Assembly: GCA_016873635.1 (NCBI GenBank)
Contig: VGWJ01000004.1
Span: forward strand, 1 to 64,000
Direction of reading: 5' to 3'
Source of the DNA: Lentisphaerota bacterium
GTDB taxonomy: Bacteria; Verrucomicrobiota; Kiritimatiellia; UBA8416; VGWJ01
DNA: 64,000 bases
Both the position numbers and the translations under genes were made by a program. Shown in pieces: positions 8,071-15,979 of this stretch (positions are counted from its first letter, which is position 1; every line of letters starts with the position of its first letter). The notes beneath the pieces were generated by a model. That model did not search any database. It was not told the DNA's origin and saw only the letters and a list, made by a program, of their open reading frames with translations.

Positions 8071-8271
8071 ATGCCAAGCGTCATCGTGTCGAAACCGGGC
8101 CGTTCGGCGTGGAAGAGCGCGCTTGAGATCGGGCAGGGCATCGCGTTTCCGATCGCGTGGGAACTTCACCGCCTCCCCGCCCCGCGCGGCGGCGCGGCCG
8201 AACGGCGCGCCGCGGCGCTGCGGATCCTGTTGCGCGCGGCGCCGCTTCCGCCCGAAGGAGCCCGGCCGTGA
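8071..8271 (+). CDS. Possible small hypothetical protein ahead of ABC exporter
   Basis: A 66-residue frame starts MPSVIVSKPGRSAW and its stop overlaps the exporter's GTG start (GTGA). That overlap is the only argument for translation. There is no recognisable domain, the second half is Arg/Ala/Pro-rich as expected of random GC-rich sequence, and no clear ribosome-binding site precedes it. It may simply be leader sequence. Confidence 0.2.
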   Translation: MPSVIVSKPGRSAWKSALEIGQGIAFPIAWELHRLPAPRGGAAERRAAALRILLRAAPLPPEGARP

Positions 8272-10100
8272 GCCGCACGGCGAATCCCTCGCACCGCGCC
8301 GGCGGCGACGCGCCTTCCGCGGGCGTGTGGGGCGTGATCGGCCCCCTGCTGCGGCCGTACCTCGGGCACCTTGCCGCCGCCACGACCCTGAACGCCCTGC
8401 ACGGCTTCGCCATCACCTTTCAGATCTTCGCCGCGGCCTGGCTGGTGGACTGGGTGCTGCGGCACGAGAAGGCGCCGTGGTTCCTCAGCCTGGCGATGCG
8501 CGCGTTGCGCCTCGAAGACGTGCTGCCGGCGCGGCTGGCCGTGCTGTCGACAGCCTACTTCCTGGTGTCGGTCTTCGGACGCATGCTCACCTGGCACGCC
8601 GGCTACCGCATCTTCACCTGGGTTCGCGAGCGGATGCTGACGGTCATGCGCGAGCAGTTCTTCCGCCGGGTCAACCACCTCTGCCTGCGCTTTCACATCA
8701 AGCGCTCCTCCGGCGAACTGTTCAGCTACCTGTTCGGCTCGCCGCTGGGCCAGGTCGTGCAGTTCTACCAGCACTGCTCGATGAACTTCGCCGGCGCCGT
8801 GGTCACGGTGTTCTCGGCGGTGGCCATCACGCTCGGCTGGGACTGGGTCCTGACCTGCGTGCTGGCGGTCATGGTGGCGGTAAAGGTCGCGCTGATGGAG
8901 CGCGCCCGGCGCCGCTACAGGGCCCTCCAGCGCGAATTCCAGCAGATCGAGGCCTCGGTGACGGGGTCGGTCGCCGACCTCCTGCGCGGCACCCGCGCGG
9001 TGAAGCTGCACGCCATGGAGGACAGCGCCTCGCGGGAGTTCGGCGCGCAGGTGCGCATGATCGCGACCAAGAGCTACGAGCGCGACGTCAAGTTCCACGT
9101 CGAATACATGAAGCAGGAAACCGTCGACTACCTGTTCTTCGCGGTGCTGATGACGGTCTGCGTCTGGCGGCACGCGGGCGGCCACATTACCGTCGGCGAG
9201 GTCACCGGCTTCCTGATGGCCTACTCCCAGCTGCAGGGGCCGTTCGTGATGCTCAGCCAGGCGTTCACGCTCTTCGGCGGCGCCCAGGCCTCGATCGAGC
9301 GCATCAGCGAAGTGATGCGCGCCGCCAGCACCACCCCCGACCCCGTCGGCACGGAGCTGCCCGTGCCCGCGGCCGGCGAAGTGGAGTTCCGGGGCGTGCA
9401 CTTCGCCTACGAGGAAAGAACGGTGCTCAACGGCATCGACGCGCGCATCCCCTACGGCCAGCGCGTGGCGCTGGTGGGCCCCTCGGGCGGGGGCAAGAGC
9501 ACCATGGCGATGCTCCTGCTGCGCATGTACGATCCTGACCGGGGCCGCGTCTCGATCGCGGGCGTGGACTTGCGCCACTGCGTGGGCGCCGAAGTCCGCC
9601 GCCGCTTCGGCGTGGTGCCGCAGGATCCGTTCATCTTCCGCACCACCCTGCGCCAGAACCTGAAGGTGGCCCGGATCGACGCCGATGACGCCCTGCTGGA
9701 GCGCGTCTGCCGGCAGGCCAACGCCTGGGAGTTCATCAGCCAGCTCCCGGAAGGGCTGGACACCAGGGTCGGCGAAGGCGGCGCGAATCTCTCCGGCGGA
9801 CAGCGCCAGCGCCTGGCAATCGCCCGCGCGATCCTGGCCGACGCGCCGTTCCTGCTGTTCGACGAAGCCACCAGCGCGCTGGATACGCTCAGCGAACGCC
9901 TCGTCCAGGAGACGATCGGCAAGATCTGCGCCGGGCGCACCGCGATTATCATCGCCCACCGCCTGGCCACGGTGAAGGACTGCGACCGCATCATCGTGAT
10001 CAAGGAGGGCCGCATCGTCCAGGACGGCGCCTACGCCGACCTTGCCGCCCGGCCCGGCCTGTTCCGCGACCTCGTCGAAGGGCAGCAGCTCATGGCGTAG
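8268..10100 (+). CDS. ABC exporter, fused transmembrane and ATPase domains (MsbA-like half transporter)
   Basis: 610 aa. Residues about 20-320 are a type-IV exporter membrane domain with hydrophobic helices, for example LRPYLGHLAAATTLNALHGF and FAGAVVTVFSAVAITLGWDW. Residues about 365-605 are the nucleotide-binding domain: Walker A GPSGGGKST, Q-loop VPQDPFIFR, signature LSGGQRQRL, Walker B FLLFDEATSALD and switch His in IIAHRLAT. It would work as a homodimer exporting a lipid, drug or peptide. The start is a GTG preceded by GAAGGAG at 8 bases; longer in-frame starts lack a binding site. It converges with the nitroreductase gene 7 bp downstream. Substrate cannot be inferred. Confidence 0.9.
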   Translation: MSRTANPSHRAGGDAPSAGVWGVIGPLLRPYLGHLAAATTLNALHGFAITFQIFAAAWLVDWVLRHEKAPWFLSLAMRALRLEDVLPARLAVLSTAYFLVSVFGRMLTWHAGYRIFTWVRERMLTVMREQFFRRVNHLCLRFHIKRSSGELFSYLFGSPLGQVVQFYQHCSMNFAGAVVTVFSAVAITLGWDWVLTCVLAVMVAVKVALMERARRRYRALQREFQQIEASVTGSVADLLRGTRAVKLHAMEDSASREFGAQVRMIATKSYERDVKFHVEYMKQETVDYLFFAVLMTVCVWRHAGGHITVGEVTGFLMAYSQLQGPFVMLSQAFTLFGGAQASIERISEVMRAASTTPDPVGTELPVPAAGEVEFRGVHFAYEERTVLNGIDARIPYGQRVALVGPSGGGKSTMAMLLLRMYDPDRGRVSIAGVDLRHCVGAEVRRRFGVVPQDPFIFRTTLRQNLKVARIDADDALLERVCRQANAWEFISQLPEGLDTRVGEGGANLSGGQRQRLAIARAILADAPFLLFDEATSALDTLSERLVQETIGKICAGRTAIIIAHRLATVKDCDRIIVIKEGRIVQDGAYADLAARPGLFRDLVEGQQLMA

Positions 10101-10107
10101 ATGACGC

Positions 10108-10677
10108 TCAGCCGACGATGATCTCGCCGAGCGAACGTTTGGGAACGTGATGCACGCCGGCGGCGTCGCGCCAGTACTTGATGCTTCCGTCCGCGGGGAT
10201 TTTGTCGATCCGGACTTCCTCGGCCGCCTTGCCCAGGGCCGCCACGAGCAGTATGTCGAAGTGCTCCGGTATGGCGAGCGCACTGCGCAGGGCCTCCCGC
10301 TTGATCGAGCCCAACAGGCACCCGCGCAGGCCCTTGGCGGTGGCGCCCAGCAGGATCGTCTGCGCGGCTATCCCGTGATCGCACCCCGGAGCGGCTGATA
10401 TGCGCTTGTCGCACAGAATGACGATATACGCCGCCGGCCGCTCGCCTTCGGCGGGCCCGTCCCAGTCCTTGAGGTAGGCGGCCCAGGCCAGATGCGGAAA
10501 GATCGCGGCGTTCCTGGCGGAGTCGCAGGACAGGATGTACTTGAGCGGCTGAAGGTTTCCGCCCGAGGCGGAAAGCCTGGCCAGGTCCACGAGCTCCTCG
10601 AGCGTTCCACGGTCGATCGCGGTCCTGCCGTCAAACCGACGGTGGCTCCGCGTGCTGACGACAAGGTCTCTGAACAT
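10108..10677 (-). CDS. Nitroreductase-family flavoprotein
   Basis: 189 aa. The N-terminus RSHRRFDGRTAIDRGTLEEL and SASGGNLQPLKYILSC is the FMN-phosphate-binding region of small nitroreductases; GIAAQTILLGATAKGLRGC is the central helix and LLVAALGKAAEEVR the typical late strand. Members use FMN and NAD(P)H and act on nitro compounds, quinones or, in some cases, thiazole rings. It is a single gene, convergent with the ABC exporter. Physiological substrate unknown. Confidence 0.85.
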   Translation of the reverse strand: MFRDLVVSTRSHRRFDGRTAIDRGTLEELVDLARLSASGGNLQPLKYILSCDSARNAAIFPHLAWAAYLKDWDGPAEGERPAAYIVILCDKRISAAPGCDHGIAAQTILLGATAKGLRGCLLGSIKREALRSALAIPEHFDILLVAALGKAAEEVRIDKIPADGSIKYWRDAAGVHHVPKRSLGEIIVG

Positions 10678-11115
10678 CCCGCTTCCTCCGGTCAGTCGGC
10701 GTTCCCCATCCTGCCCGCGCGGGAGACGCGCAATCCTCCCGGCCGGCCGGTCTCCGCCCCGTTCACGCTTTACCCCTGGAAACGGCCGTCAGGCTATCCG
10801 GGGTCGCGGCCGAAATCAAGGCGGGAAAACGGCAAGGCCTCGGTGAAGCAGGGGGGAGCAACGGTAGGGCGGACCGTCCCGGTCCGCCACGGCGGGGCCG
10901 GCCTGCCCGCCAGAGCCCGAAGGGCGACGGCGGGAGGCCCCGCCCTATTGCGGTTTCCCACCGTGTGACTGAGGCATCACGGAGAACGCCGCAATTCCCT
11001 TGCCCCCGCGCGGCGGTTCGTGGCAGTGTCTGCGCCTCCGAACGGAATCGAGATCCGCATGACCGGCCGCGACATTGCCCCGGCGCAGATCCGGGATGAG
11101 GATTAACCGACAACC
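10678..11115. other. 438-bp intergenic region
   Basis: It holds the palindromic element at 10865-10947 described separately. No complete gene was seen. A short plus-strand frame ends at 11106 with SAPPNGIEIRMTGRD, which may be the decayed end of an older gene; it has no start signal and no recognisable family. Confidence 0.5.
10865..10947. repeat. Composite palindromic element (REP/MITE-like)
   Basis: Nested inverted repeats: outer ends TAGGGCG (10865-10871) and CGCCCTA (10941-10947); a hairpin GGCGGACC/GGTCCGCC (10868-10875/10881-10888); and a larger hairpin with outer arms GGCGGGGCC/GGCCCCGCC (10891-10899/10936-10944), inner arms CCCGCC/GGCGGG and tip GCCC-GAA-GGGC. About 170 bp upstream of the GH95 gene. 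Only one copy was found here. Confidence 0.6.
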
Positions 11116-13455
11116 ATGCAAACACCCGCTGTGTCTTCGCCCGTTCGCCTGCTGTATCGGACTCACGCCTGGGAGTGGAATCATGCCCTGCCGCTCGGCA
11201 ACGGCCGCCTCGGCGCCATGGTCTTCGGCCGCGTGGCGCGCGAGGCGATCCAGGTCAACGAGGAATCCCTGTGGGAAGGCCGGCGTTTCGACCGGTGCAA
11301 TCCGCGGGCCAGGCAGGAGTTGCCGCGGATACGCGAGCTGCTCTTCGCCGGCCGGAATGCCGAGGCCTACGCGCTGGCGGAGCAAGCGCTGCTTTCGCCC
11401 GAGCGCAACATCGATTCCTACCAGAGCGCTGGCGAGCTGGTGATCGACTGGGCCGGCGGCAAGGTCCGCCCCAGCCACGAGATGGGGTTCTTCAACCCCA
11501 AGCCCGGCGGCCCGTGGTGGGAAGTCGTCTATGCCGTCCACGACTACGAGCGCGACCTCGACCTCTCCACCGGCATCGCCACCACGCGGTTCAACTGCCG
11601 CAACGTCCGGCAGCGGCGGGAGCACTTCTGCTCGAAGCCGGATGATCTGATTTGCACGCGCATCGTCTTCGACCCCGGCAAGGGCGATGTGGATCTGAAC
11701 CTGCAGCGCGCACAGGACGTGCGCTCGCGCGAAGCCTCGTCGGACGGCCGCCTGCTGCTGACCGGCCGCCTGACGCGCGGCGGCATGCGCTTTGCGATGC
11801 TTCTGCACGCCCGCGCGACCGGCGGGACGCTCGCCGCCGACGAGGACTGCCTGCGCGTGCGCGGCGCCGACGCCGTGGAGCTGCGGCTGGCGGCCGCGAC
11901 CTCCTACGTGGCGCCCGGCGATCTGTCGGCCGATCCCGTGGCGAAGTGCCGCGCCGCGATGGCCGCCGCCGCGGGCAAGAGCTGGGAGCGCCTGCGCGCC
12001 GATCACGTCGCGGCGCACCGCCGGCTCTTCGAGCGCGTCAGGCTCGAACTGCCCGCCTCGCCCGGCGACGAGCTGCCGACCGACGAGCGCCTCGACCGCG
12101 TGAAGAATGGCGCGGAAGACCCCGGCCTGGAGGCGCTCTACTTTCACTACGGACGCTACCTGCTCATGAGCTGCAGCCGCCCCGGCTCGCTGCCGGCCAA
12201 CCTGCAGGGCGTGTGGTGTCAGCACATGGCGGCCCCGTGGGACAGCGACTATCACACCAACATCAACATGCAGATGAACTACTGGCCCGCGGGTCCGGCG
12301 AACCTGATCGAATGCCAGGAGCCGCTGTTCCGCTGGATGAGCCTGATCGAACCGGCGGGCCGCGAGGCCGCCCGCAAGCTGTACGACTGCGGCGGCTGGG
12401 TGGCGCACCACGTCTGCGACGTTCACGGCTGCGTGGAGCCGATGGACGGCGCGTGCGGCATCTGGCCGATGGGCGCGATCTGGCTGGCGACGCACTGCAT
12501 GGAACACTACCGTTTCAGCGGCGACCGGCGGCTGCTGGCGGAGCGCCTCTGGCCGCTGATGCGCGGCGCGGTCGCCTTCGCCTGCGACTTCCTGATCGAA
12601 GCGCCGGCCGGCTCCGCCTGCCCCGGCCGGCTGGTCACCAGCCCCAGCCATTCGCCGGAGAACGTGTTCGTCGCGGCCGACGGCTCGCACAGCATGTTCA
12701 CCTACGGGGCCACCATGGACCTGTCGCTCATCGCGCAGCTCGTCGACGACTGCCGGGAGGCCATGGATCTGCTGGGAATCGACGATCCCGCCTTCGCGGC
12801 GCGGCTGCGCGACGTCAAGGCGCGGCTGGCGCCGGTCGTGGTCAGCCCGCGGCTGGGCATCGTGCAGGAATGGATCGAGGACTACGAGGAGTGCGAGCCG
12901 GGACACCGGCACATCTCGTCGCTCATCGGCCTTCAGCCGCTGGCGCAGATCACGCGGGGGCGGACGCCGGAGCTGTTCGCCGCGGCGCGCGCCACGGTGG
13001 ACCGGCGTCTGGCGCACGGCGGCGGGCACACGGGCTGGAGCAAGGCGTGGCTGATCAACTTCCTGGCGCGGCTCGGCGACGGCGCCGCGGCCCGCGCGCA
13101 CATCCTGGGCCTGCTGCGCGAGAAAACGCTCCGGAACCTGTTCGACGACCATCCGCCGTTTCAGATCGACGGCAACTTCGGCGCCACGGCCGGCATGGCG
13201 GAGATGCTTCTGCAGAGCCACGACAGCGTCATCGACCTGCTCCCGGCTTTGCCGCCGGGATGGCCCCATGGAGCGGTGAAGGGCTTGCGCGCCCGCGGCG
13301 GCGTGACCGTGGATCTGACCTGGCGGGACGGCCGGCTGACCGCGGCCTGCCTGACCGCCGATCGCCCCGGCGCGTACCGCGTGCGTCTGCCGGGCGGCGC
13401 CATCCGGGAAATCGAACTGAAAGCGTCCGAGCGCACGCCCCTGCAGACGAGTTGA
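11116..13455 (+). CDS. Alpha-L-fucosidase, family GH95
   Basis: 779 aa, the expected size for GH95. N-terminal beta domain: HALPLGNGRLGAMVFG and IQVNEESLWEG. The (alpha/alpha)6 barrel has LPANLQGVWC, the paired Asn residues of TNINMQMNYWPA, TSPSHSPEN with the conserved Glu, and PFQIDGNFGATAGMAEML with the conserved Asp. GH95 enzymes invert alpha-1,2-linked fucose (some act on alpha-L-galactose). No signal peptide is evident. It stands alone on the plus strand, away from the GH29 gene, and ends 13 bp from a Sel1 relic reading towards it. Together with GH29 it points to fucosylated glycan use. Confidence 0.93.
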   Translation: MQTPAVSSPVRLLYRTHAWEWNHALPLGNGRLGAMVFGRVAREAIQVNEESLWEGRRFDRCNPRARQELPRIRELLFAGRNAEAYALAEQALLSPERNIDSYQSAGELVIDWAGGKVRPSHEMGFFNPKPGGPWWEVVYAVHDYERDLDLSTGIATTRFNCRNVRQRREHFCSKPDDLICTRIVFDPGKGDVDLNLQRAQDVRSREASSDGRLLLTGRLTRGGMRFAMLLHARATGGTLAADEDCLRVRGADAVELRLAAATSYVAPGDLSADPVAKCRAAMAAAAGKSWERLRADHVAAHRRLFERVRLELPASPGDELPTDERLDRVKNGAEDPGLEALYFHYGRYLLMSCSRPGSLPANLQGVWCQHMAAPWDSDYHTNINMQMNYWPAGPANLIECQEPLFRWMSLIEPAGREAARKLYDCGGWVAHHVCDVHGCVEPMDGACGIWPMGAIWLATHCMEHYRFSGDRRLLAERLWPLMRGAVAFACDFLIEAPAGSACPGRLVTSPSHSPENVFVAADGSHSMFTYGATMDLSLIAQLVDDCREAMDLLGIDDPAFAARLRDVKARLAPVVVSPRLGIVQEWIEDYEECEPGHRHISSLIGLQPLAQITRGRTPELFAAARATVDRRLAHGGGHTGWSKAWLINFLARLGDGAAARAHILGLLREKTLRNLFDDHPPFQIDGNFGATAGMAEMLLQSHDSVIDLLPALPPGWPHGAVKGLRARGGVTVDLTWRDGRLTAACLTADRPGAYRVRLPGGAIREIELKASERTPLQTS

Positions 13456-13468
13456 AGGCCGCGGCCGT

Positions 13469-13552
13469 TCAGTCCGCCGCCCCCATTTCCCGCAGCGCGT
13501 CCGCGGCGGGCTCACAGCCCTGCGCGGCCGCCTTGCGGTACCACGGCTCTCC
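13469..13552 (-). pseudogene. C-terminal relic of a Sel1-repeat protein
   Basis: The minus strand reads GEPWYRKAAAQG followed by 15 more residues to a stop at 13471..13469. WYRKAAxQG is the hallmark of Sel1-like tetratricopeptide repeats. The frame is cut exactly where the inverted repeat of the RAYT element begins at 13553. No continuation of the protein was recognised beyond the element at 14649. It is the tail of a gene lost on or before insertion. Confidence 0.6.
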
Positions 13553-14648
13553 AGGGTCAGACCGAGAAAATAGAAATTACCCTTCAGCCAGTTTCTTCCG
13601 CAGCCGCGTCAGTTGGCGGCGCAGGGCTTCGTCGCCGGCCATCAGTTCCCTGAGCTTCGCGCGCTGCTTGCCCACTGCCCCGTTGCCCTTGTAGCCGAAG
13701 CTCCGGCCGACCTCCCGCTGACTCTTGCCGCAGAGCCGGCAACACAGCTCGATGGCGATCATCTTCGCCACCCCGGCGCGCCGCCCGTGCCTCCGCAGTT
13801 CCTGCACGTCCGCACCCAGTTCGCCGGCGACCGTCTGTGTGACCACGTCCATGTCCGGCTCCCGCTCCAGCGGCCAGGCGATATCGCCGTACGCGCCTTT
13901 GTTCAGCCTCACCTCCCGCAGCTCCCCATGGACCTGCGCCCGGAATTCCCCGTCGCCGATCGCGTAGCAGCTCGCACCCATCGCCTCCTTCAGTACGGGG
14001 TCTTCGCCGTCGACCATCGACTCCACGTAGGCCCGGTAGGCGATCCTCGACCGTCCCGGCGTACTCCGATCCATCAGACGCAGCCAGCGGTAGTTGACAA
14101 TCTCTTCAATTCTCTTGCCGTCGACATAGCCGCCGTAGCTGCTCCAGGGGTAGTCGTTGAGACAGGCAGTCTTCTCGCTCGCACTTGCCGCCTCCATGCG
14201 CTTGATCCTGACCGGGTTGAGGTGGATGTAGCGGCTTACGCGCAAAATGTACTCATCGCCCCCGACCAGCTTCGCCCCGTAGCGCCCCTGAAAACAGTGC
14301 CCGGGCCGATTACGCTTGTAGCGACGGTACATGCCGTAGGCCGTATTGAGCCGTTGCATGAACCGATGGATATTGCCCAGCGGCGTCTCGACCAGCAGGT
14401 GTCCGTGGTTCGGCAGCAGACAGTAGGCGTACAGCACGACTTCGTCGCGCTCCAGCGCCGACGTCAGTTGCTCCATGAAACGCCGGTAGTCGCTCTGCGC
14501 GTGGTAGATCGTCTGCCGCGCGTTGCCACGCACGGTCACATGGTACTTCGCCCCCGGGAAACGAATCCTCCATGGCCTCGGCATCCGCCCAACGTCCCAC
14601 CGCGCCGTCCCAGCGTCAAGCTATTTTCTATTTTCTCGGTCTGACCCT
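13553..14648. mobile_element. RAYT (REP-associated tyrosine transposase) element with 24-bp inverted repeats
   Basis: The element is bounded by a perfect 24-bp inverted repeat (13553-13576 and 14625-14648). Each outer end begins AGGGTCAGACC read inward, which itself contains the small hairpin GGTC-A-GACC. The single gene inside is an HUH Y1 transposase. RAYT genes are normally flanked by inverted REP sequences, which fits. Just outside the right end TGAGTGTTT is repeated twice (14647-14669). Confidence 0.8.
13577..14584 (-). CDS. REP-associated tyrosine transposase (HUH/Y1 family)
   Basis: 335 aa. MPRPWRIRFPGAKYHVTVRG is the standard start of Y1_Tnp RAYT proteins. The HUH metal-binding motif is NHGHLLVE (about residues 60-67) and the catalytic Tyr lies in TAYGMYRRYKRN about 30 residues later. 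WSSYGGY and YIHLNPVR are family motifs. The last 100 residues carry a DnaA/TrpR-like helix-turn-helix (KSQREVGRSFGY). It nicks and rejoins single-stranded REP DNA. Its stop codon abuts the left inverted repeat. The frame is intact. Confidence 0.9.
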   Translation of the reverse strand: MPRPWRIRFPGAKYHVTVRGNARQTIYHAQSDYRRFMEQLTSALERDEVVLYAYCLLPNHGHLLVETPLGNIHRFMQRLNTAYGMYRRYKRNRPGHCFQGRYGAKLVGGDEYILRVSRYIHLNPVRIKRMEAASASEKTACLNDYPWSSYGGYVDGKRIEEIVNYRWLRLMDRSTPGRSRIAYRAYVESMVDGEDPVLKEAMGASCYAIGDGEFRAQVHGELREVRLNKGAYGDIAWPLEREPDMDVVTQTVAGELGADVQELRRHGRRAGVAKMIAIELCCRLCGKSQREVGRSFGYKGNGAVGKQRAKLRELMAGDEALRRQLTRLRKKLAEG

Positions 14649-14754
14649 GAGTGTTTCTGACTGAGTGTTTATTTGGCTTGTCACGCCGGGGAACCGCGTT
14701 ACACTTTGGCGCAGGGGAGGACGGATTGCGTCCCTCCCCGGAAAGGAGGGCGCC

Positions 14755-15216
14755 ATGCCTGTCCAGAATCTCAGAGCCTTTCTCGACGGCAACGGTGTGA
14801 AGTACGTGGTCATCAGCCACTCGAAGGCCTACACGGCGCAGGAGATCGCCGCCAGCGCCGAAGTGCCGGGGAAAGAGCTGGCCAAGACCGTAATGGTCAA
14901 GGCCGACGGCCGGATGGCCATGGCCGTGCTCCCGGCCTCCCGCCAGGTCGACTTCGACCGGCTGGCGCGGGGCATCGGCGTCAAGCGGGCCGAACTGGCT
15001 CAGGAGAAGGAATTCACGGACCTGTTCCCAGGCTGTGAACCCGGCGCCATGCCCCCGTTCGGGAACCTGTACGGCGTGGACGTGTACGTGGAGACCGAAC
15101 TGACACGCGATGCGCAGATCGCCTTCAATGCCGGTTCGCATACGGAGCTGGTCAAGCTCGCCTACGGCGACTTTGCGCGGCTGGTCAAGCCGCGGGTGCT
15201 CGATTTTGCCCGCTGA
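14755..15216 (+). CDS. YbaK/prolyl-tRNA-editing-domain deacylase
   Basis: 153 aa, a single YbaK/EbsC fold. MPVQNLRAFLDGNGVKY, HSKAYTAQEIAASAEVPGKELAKTV and MPPFGNLYGVDVYVE followed by FNAGSHTELVKL are characteristic; the Lys in ELAKTVMVK is the conserved catalytic-site lysine. Such proteins hydrolyse mischarged aminoacyl-tRNA (Cys- or Ala-tRNAPro) in the cytoplasm; some lineages use the fold for other substrates. AAAGGAGG is 6 bases upstream. A BCAM0308-family gene follows 32 bp downstream. Confidence 0.85.
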   Translation: MPVQNLRAFLDGNGVKYVVISHSKAYTAQEIAASAEVPGKELAKTVMVKADGRMAMAVLPASRQVDFDRLARGIGVKRAELAQEKEFTDLFPGCEPGAMPPFGNLYGVDVYVETELTRDAQIAFNAGSHTELVKLAYGDFARLVKPRVLDFAR

Positions 15217-15248
15217 TTCGTCCGGCCTCCGGCCGAAAGGAGCGTGAT

Positions 15249-15731
15249 ATGGACAGAGGCGCGCACGGAAGGAAAGACCGTTATATCAAGGAGAAGCGAC
15301 ACGACGTATACCAGGAACGCGGCAAGTGGCCCGAGCCGACCGTGTGCACGGAGTGCGCGGCGGTCTTCGCGGGAGGACGATGGTGCTGGCGGGAACGGCC
15401 GGAGGGCAGCCAGGAGACCGTCTGCCCGGCCTGCCGCCGCGCGGCCGAACGCATGCCGGCGGGCCACGTGCATCTCAAGGGCGATTTCTTCAGGGAACAC
15501 CGCGAGGAACTGCTGAGCCTCGCCCGCCACGTCGAGGAGCAGGAGAAGGCCCAGCATCCTCTGGAGCGCCTGATCGAGATCAAGGAGGCGAACAGTCACG
15601 CCCTGATCACGACCACCGGCATTCACGTGGCGCGGCGGATCGGCGAAGCCGTTTCGCGCGCCTACAAAGGCGAGCTGGACGTGCAATACCCCGACGGCGA
15701 CAAGTCGGTCCGCATCACCTGGGAGCGCTGA
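15249..15731 (+). CDS. BCAM0308-family zinc-binding protein
   Basis: 160 aa. Recognised from RGAHGRKDRYIKEKRHDVY at the start, CTEC ... CPACRR as a two-CxxC zinc knuckle (about residues 33-62), GHVHLKGDFFREHREEL in the middle and ITTTGIHVARRIGEAVSRAYKGEL at the end. The family has no assigned biochemical role; it is found widely in Proteobacteria and PVC genomes and resembles zinc-ribbon proteins of ribosome-associated function, but that is a guess. AAAGGAG lies 5 bases upstream of the ATG. Confidence 0.8.
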   Translation: MDRGAHGRKDRYIKEKRHDVYQERGKWPEPTVCTECAAVFAGGRWCWRERPEGSQETVCPACRRAAERMPAGHVHLKGDFFREHREELLSLARHVEEQEKAQHPLERLIEIKEANSHALITTTGIHVARRIGEAVSRAYKGELDVQYPDGDKSVRITWER

Positions 15732-15860
15732 AGCCGGCGCGCTTCCGCGGAAATCCGACGGCCATGTCCTTCGGCGTCGCCGCCCGTCGGGTCGGGCTCC
15801 GCTTCGCGGCGCACTCCATGCTTGACGCAGGCGTCCGATTTTCGCCACTTTTCCCGCCCG

Positions 15861-15880
15861 TGACAACGCTTTCCCGGAAA
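15861..15880. promoter_or_regulatory. LacI-family operator-like palindrome upstream of cellobiose phosphorylase
   Basis: TGACAACGCTTTCC at 15861-15874 matches 12 of 14 positions of the cre/LacI-type consensus, and overlaps the palindrome GCTTTCCCGGAAAGC (15869-15883). It lies about 100 bp upstream of the phosphorylase start. No LacI-family gene is in the window. Suggestive only. Confidence 0.3.
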
Positions 15881-15979
15881 GCTTCGAACGGGCGCGTGCC
15901 CTTTGCCTCCGGGAGGCGCTTGCCCGTCGCCGCCGGCCGGCATGCGTTTGCCGGCATCGCCGGCTGAAAGGAGCTGCCC

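Noticed and set aside
8166-10283. Long minus-strand frame opposite the ABC exporter
   Set aside because: His/Arg/Ala-rich antisense shadow; the plus strand has complete Walker and signature motifs.
10945-13515. 856-residue minus-strand frame opposite GH95
   Set aside because: Antisense shadow of a clear GH95 enzyme; no family features.
13613-14644. Plus-strand frame opposite the transposase
   Set aside because: It runs across both inverted repeats, lacks a start signal and has no domain; the minus strand is an intact RAYT.
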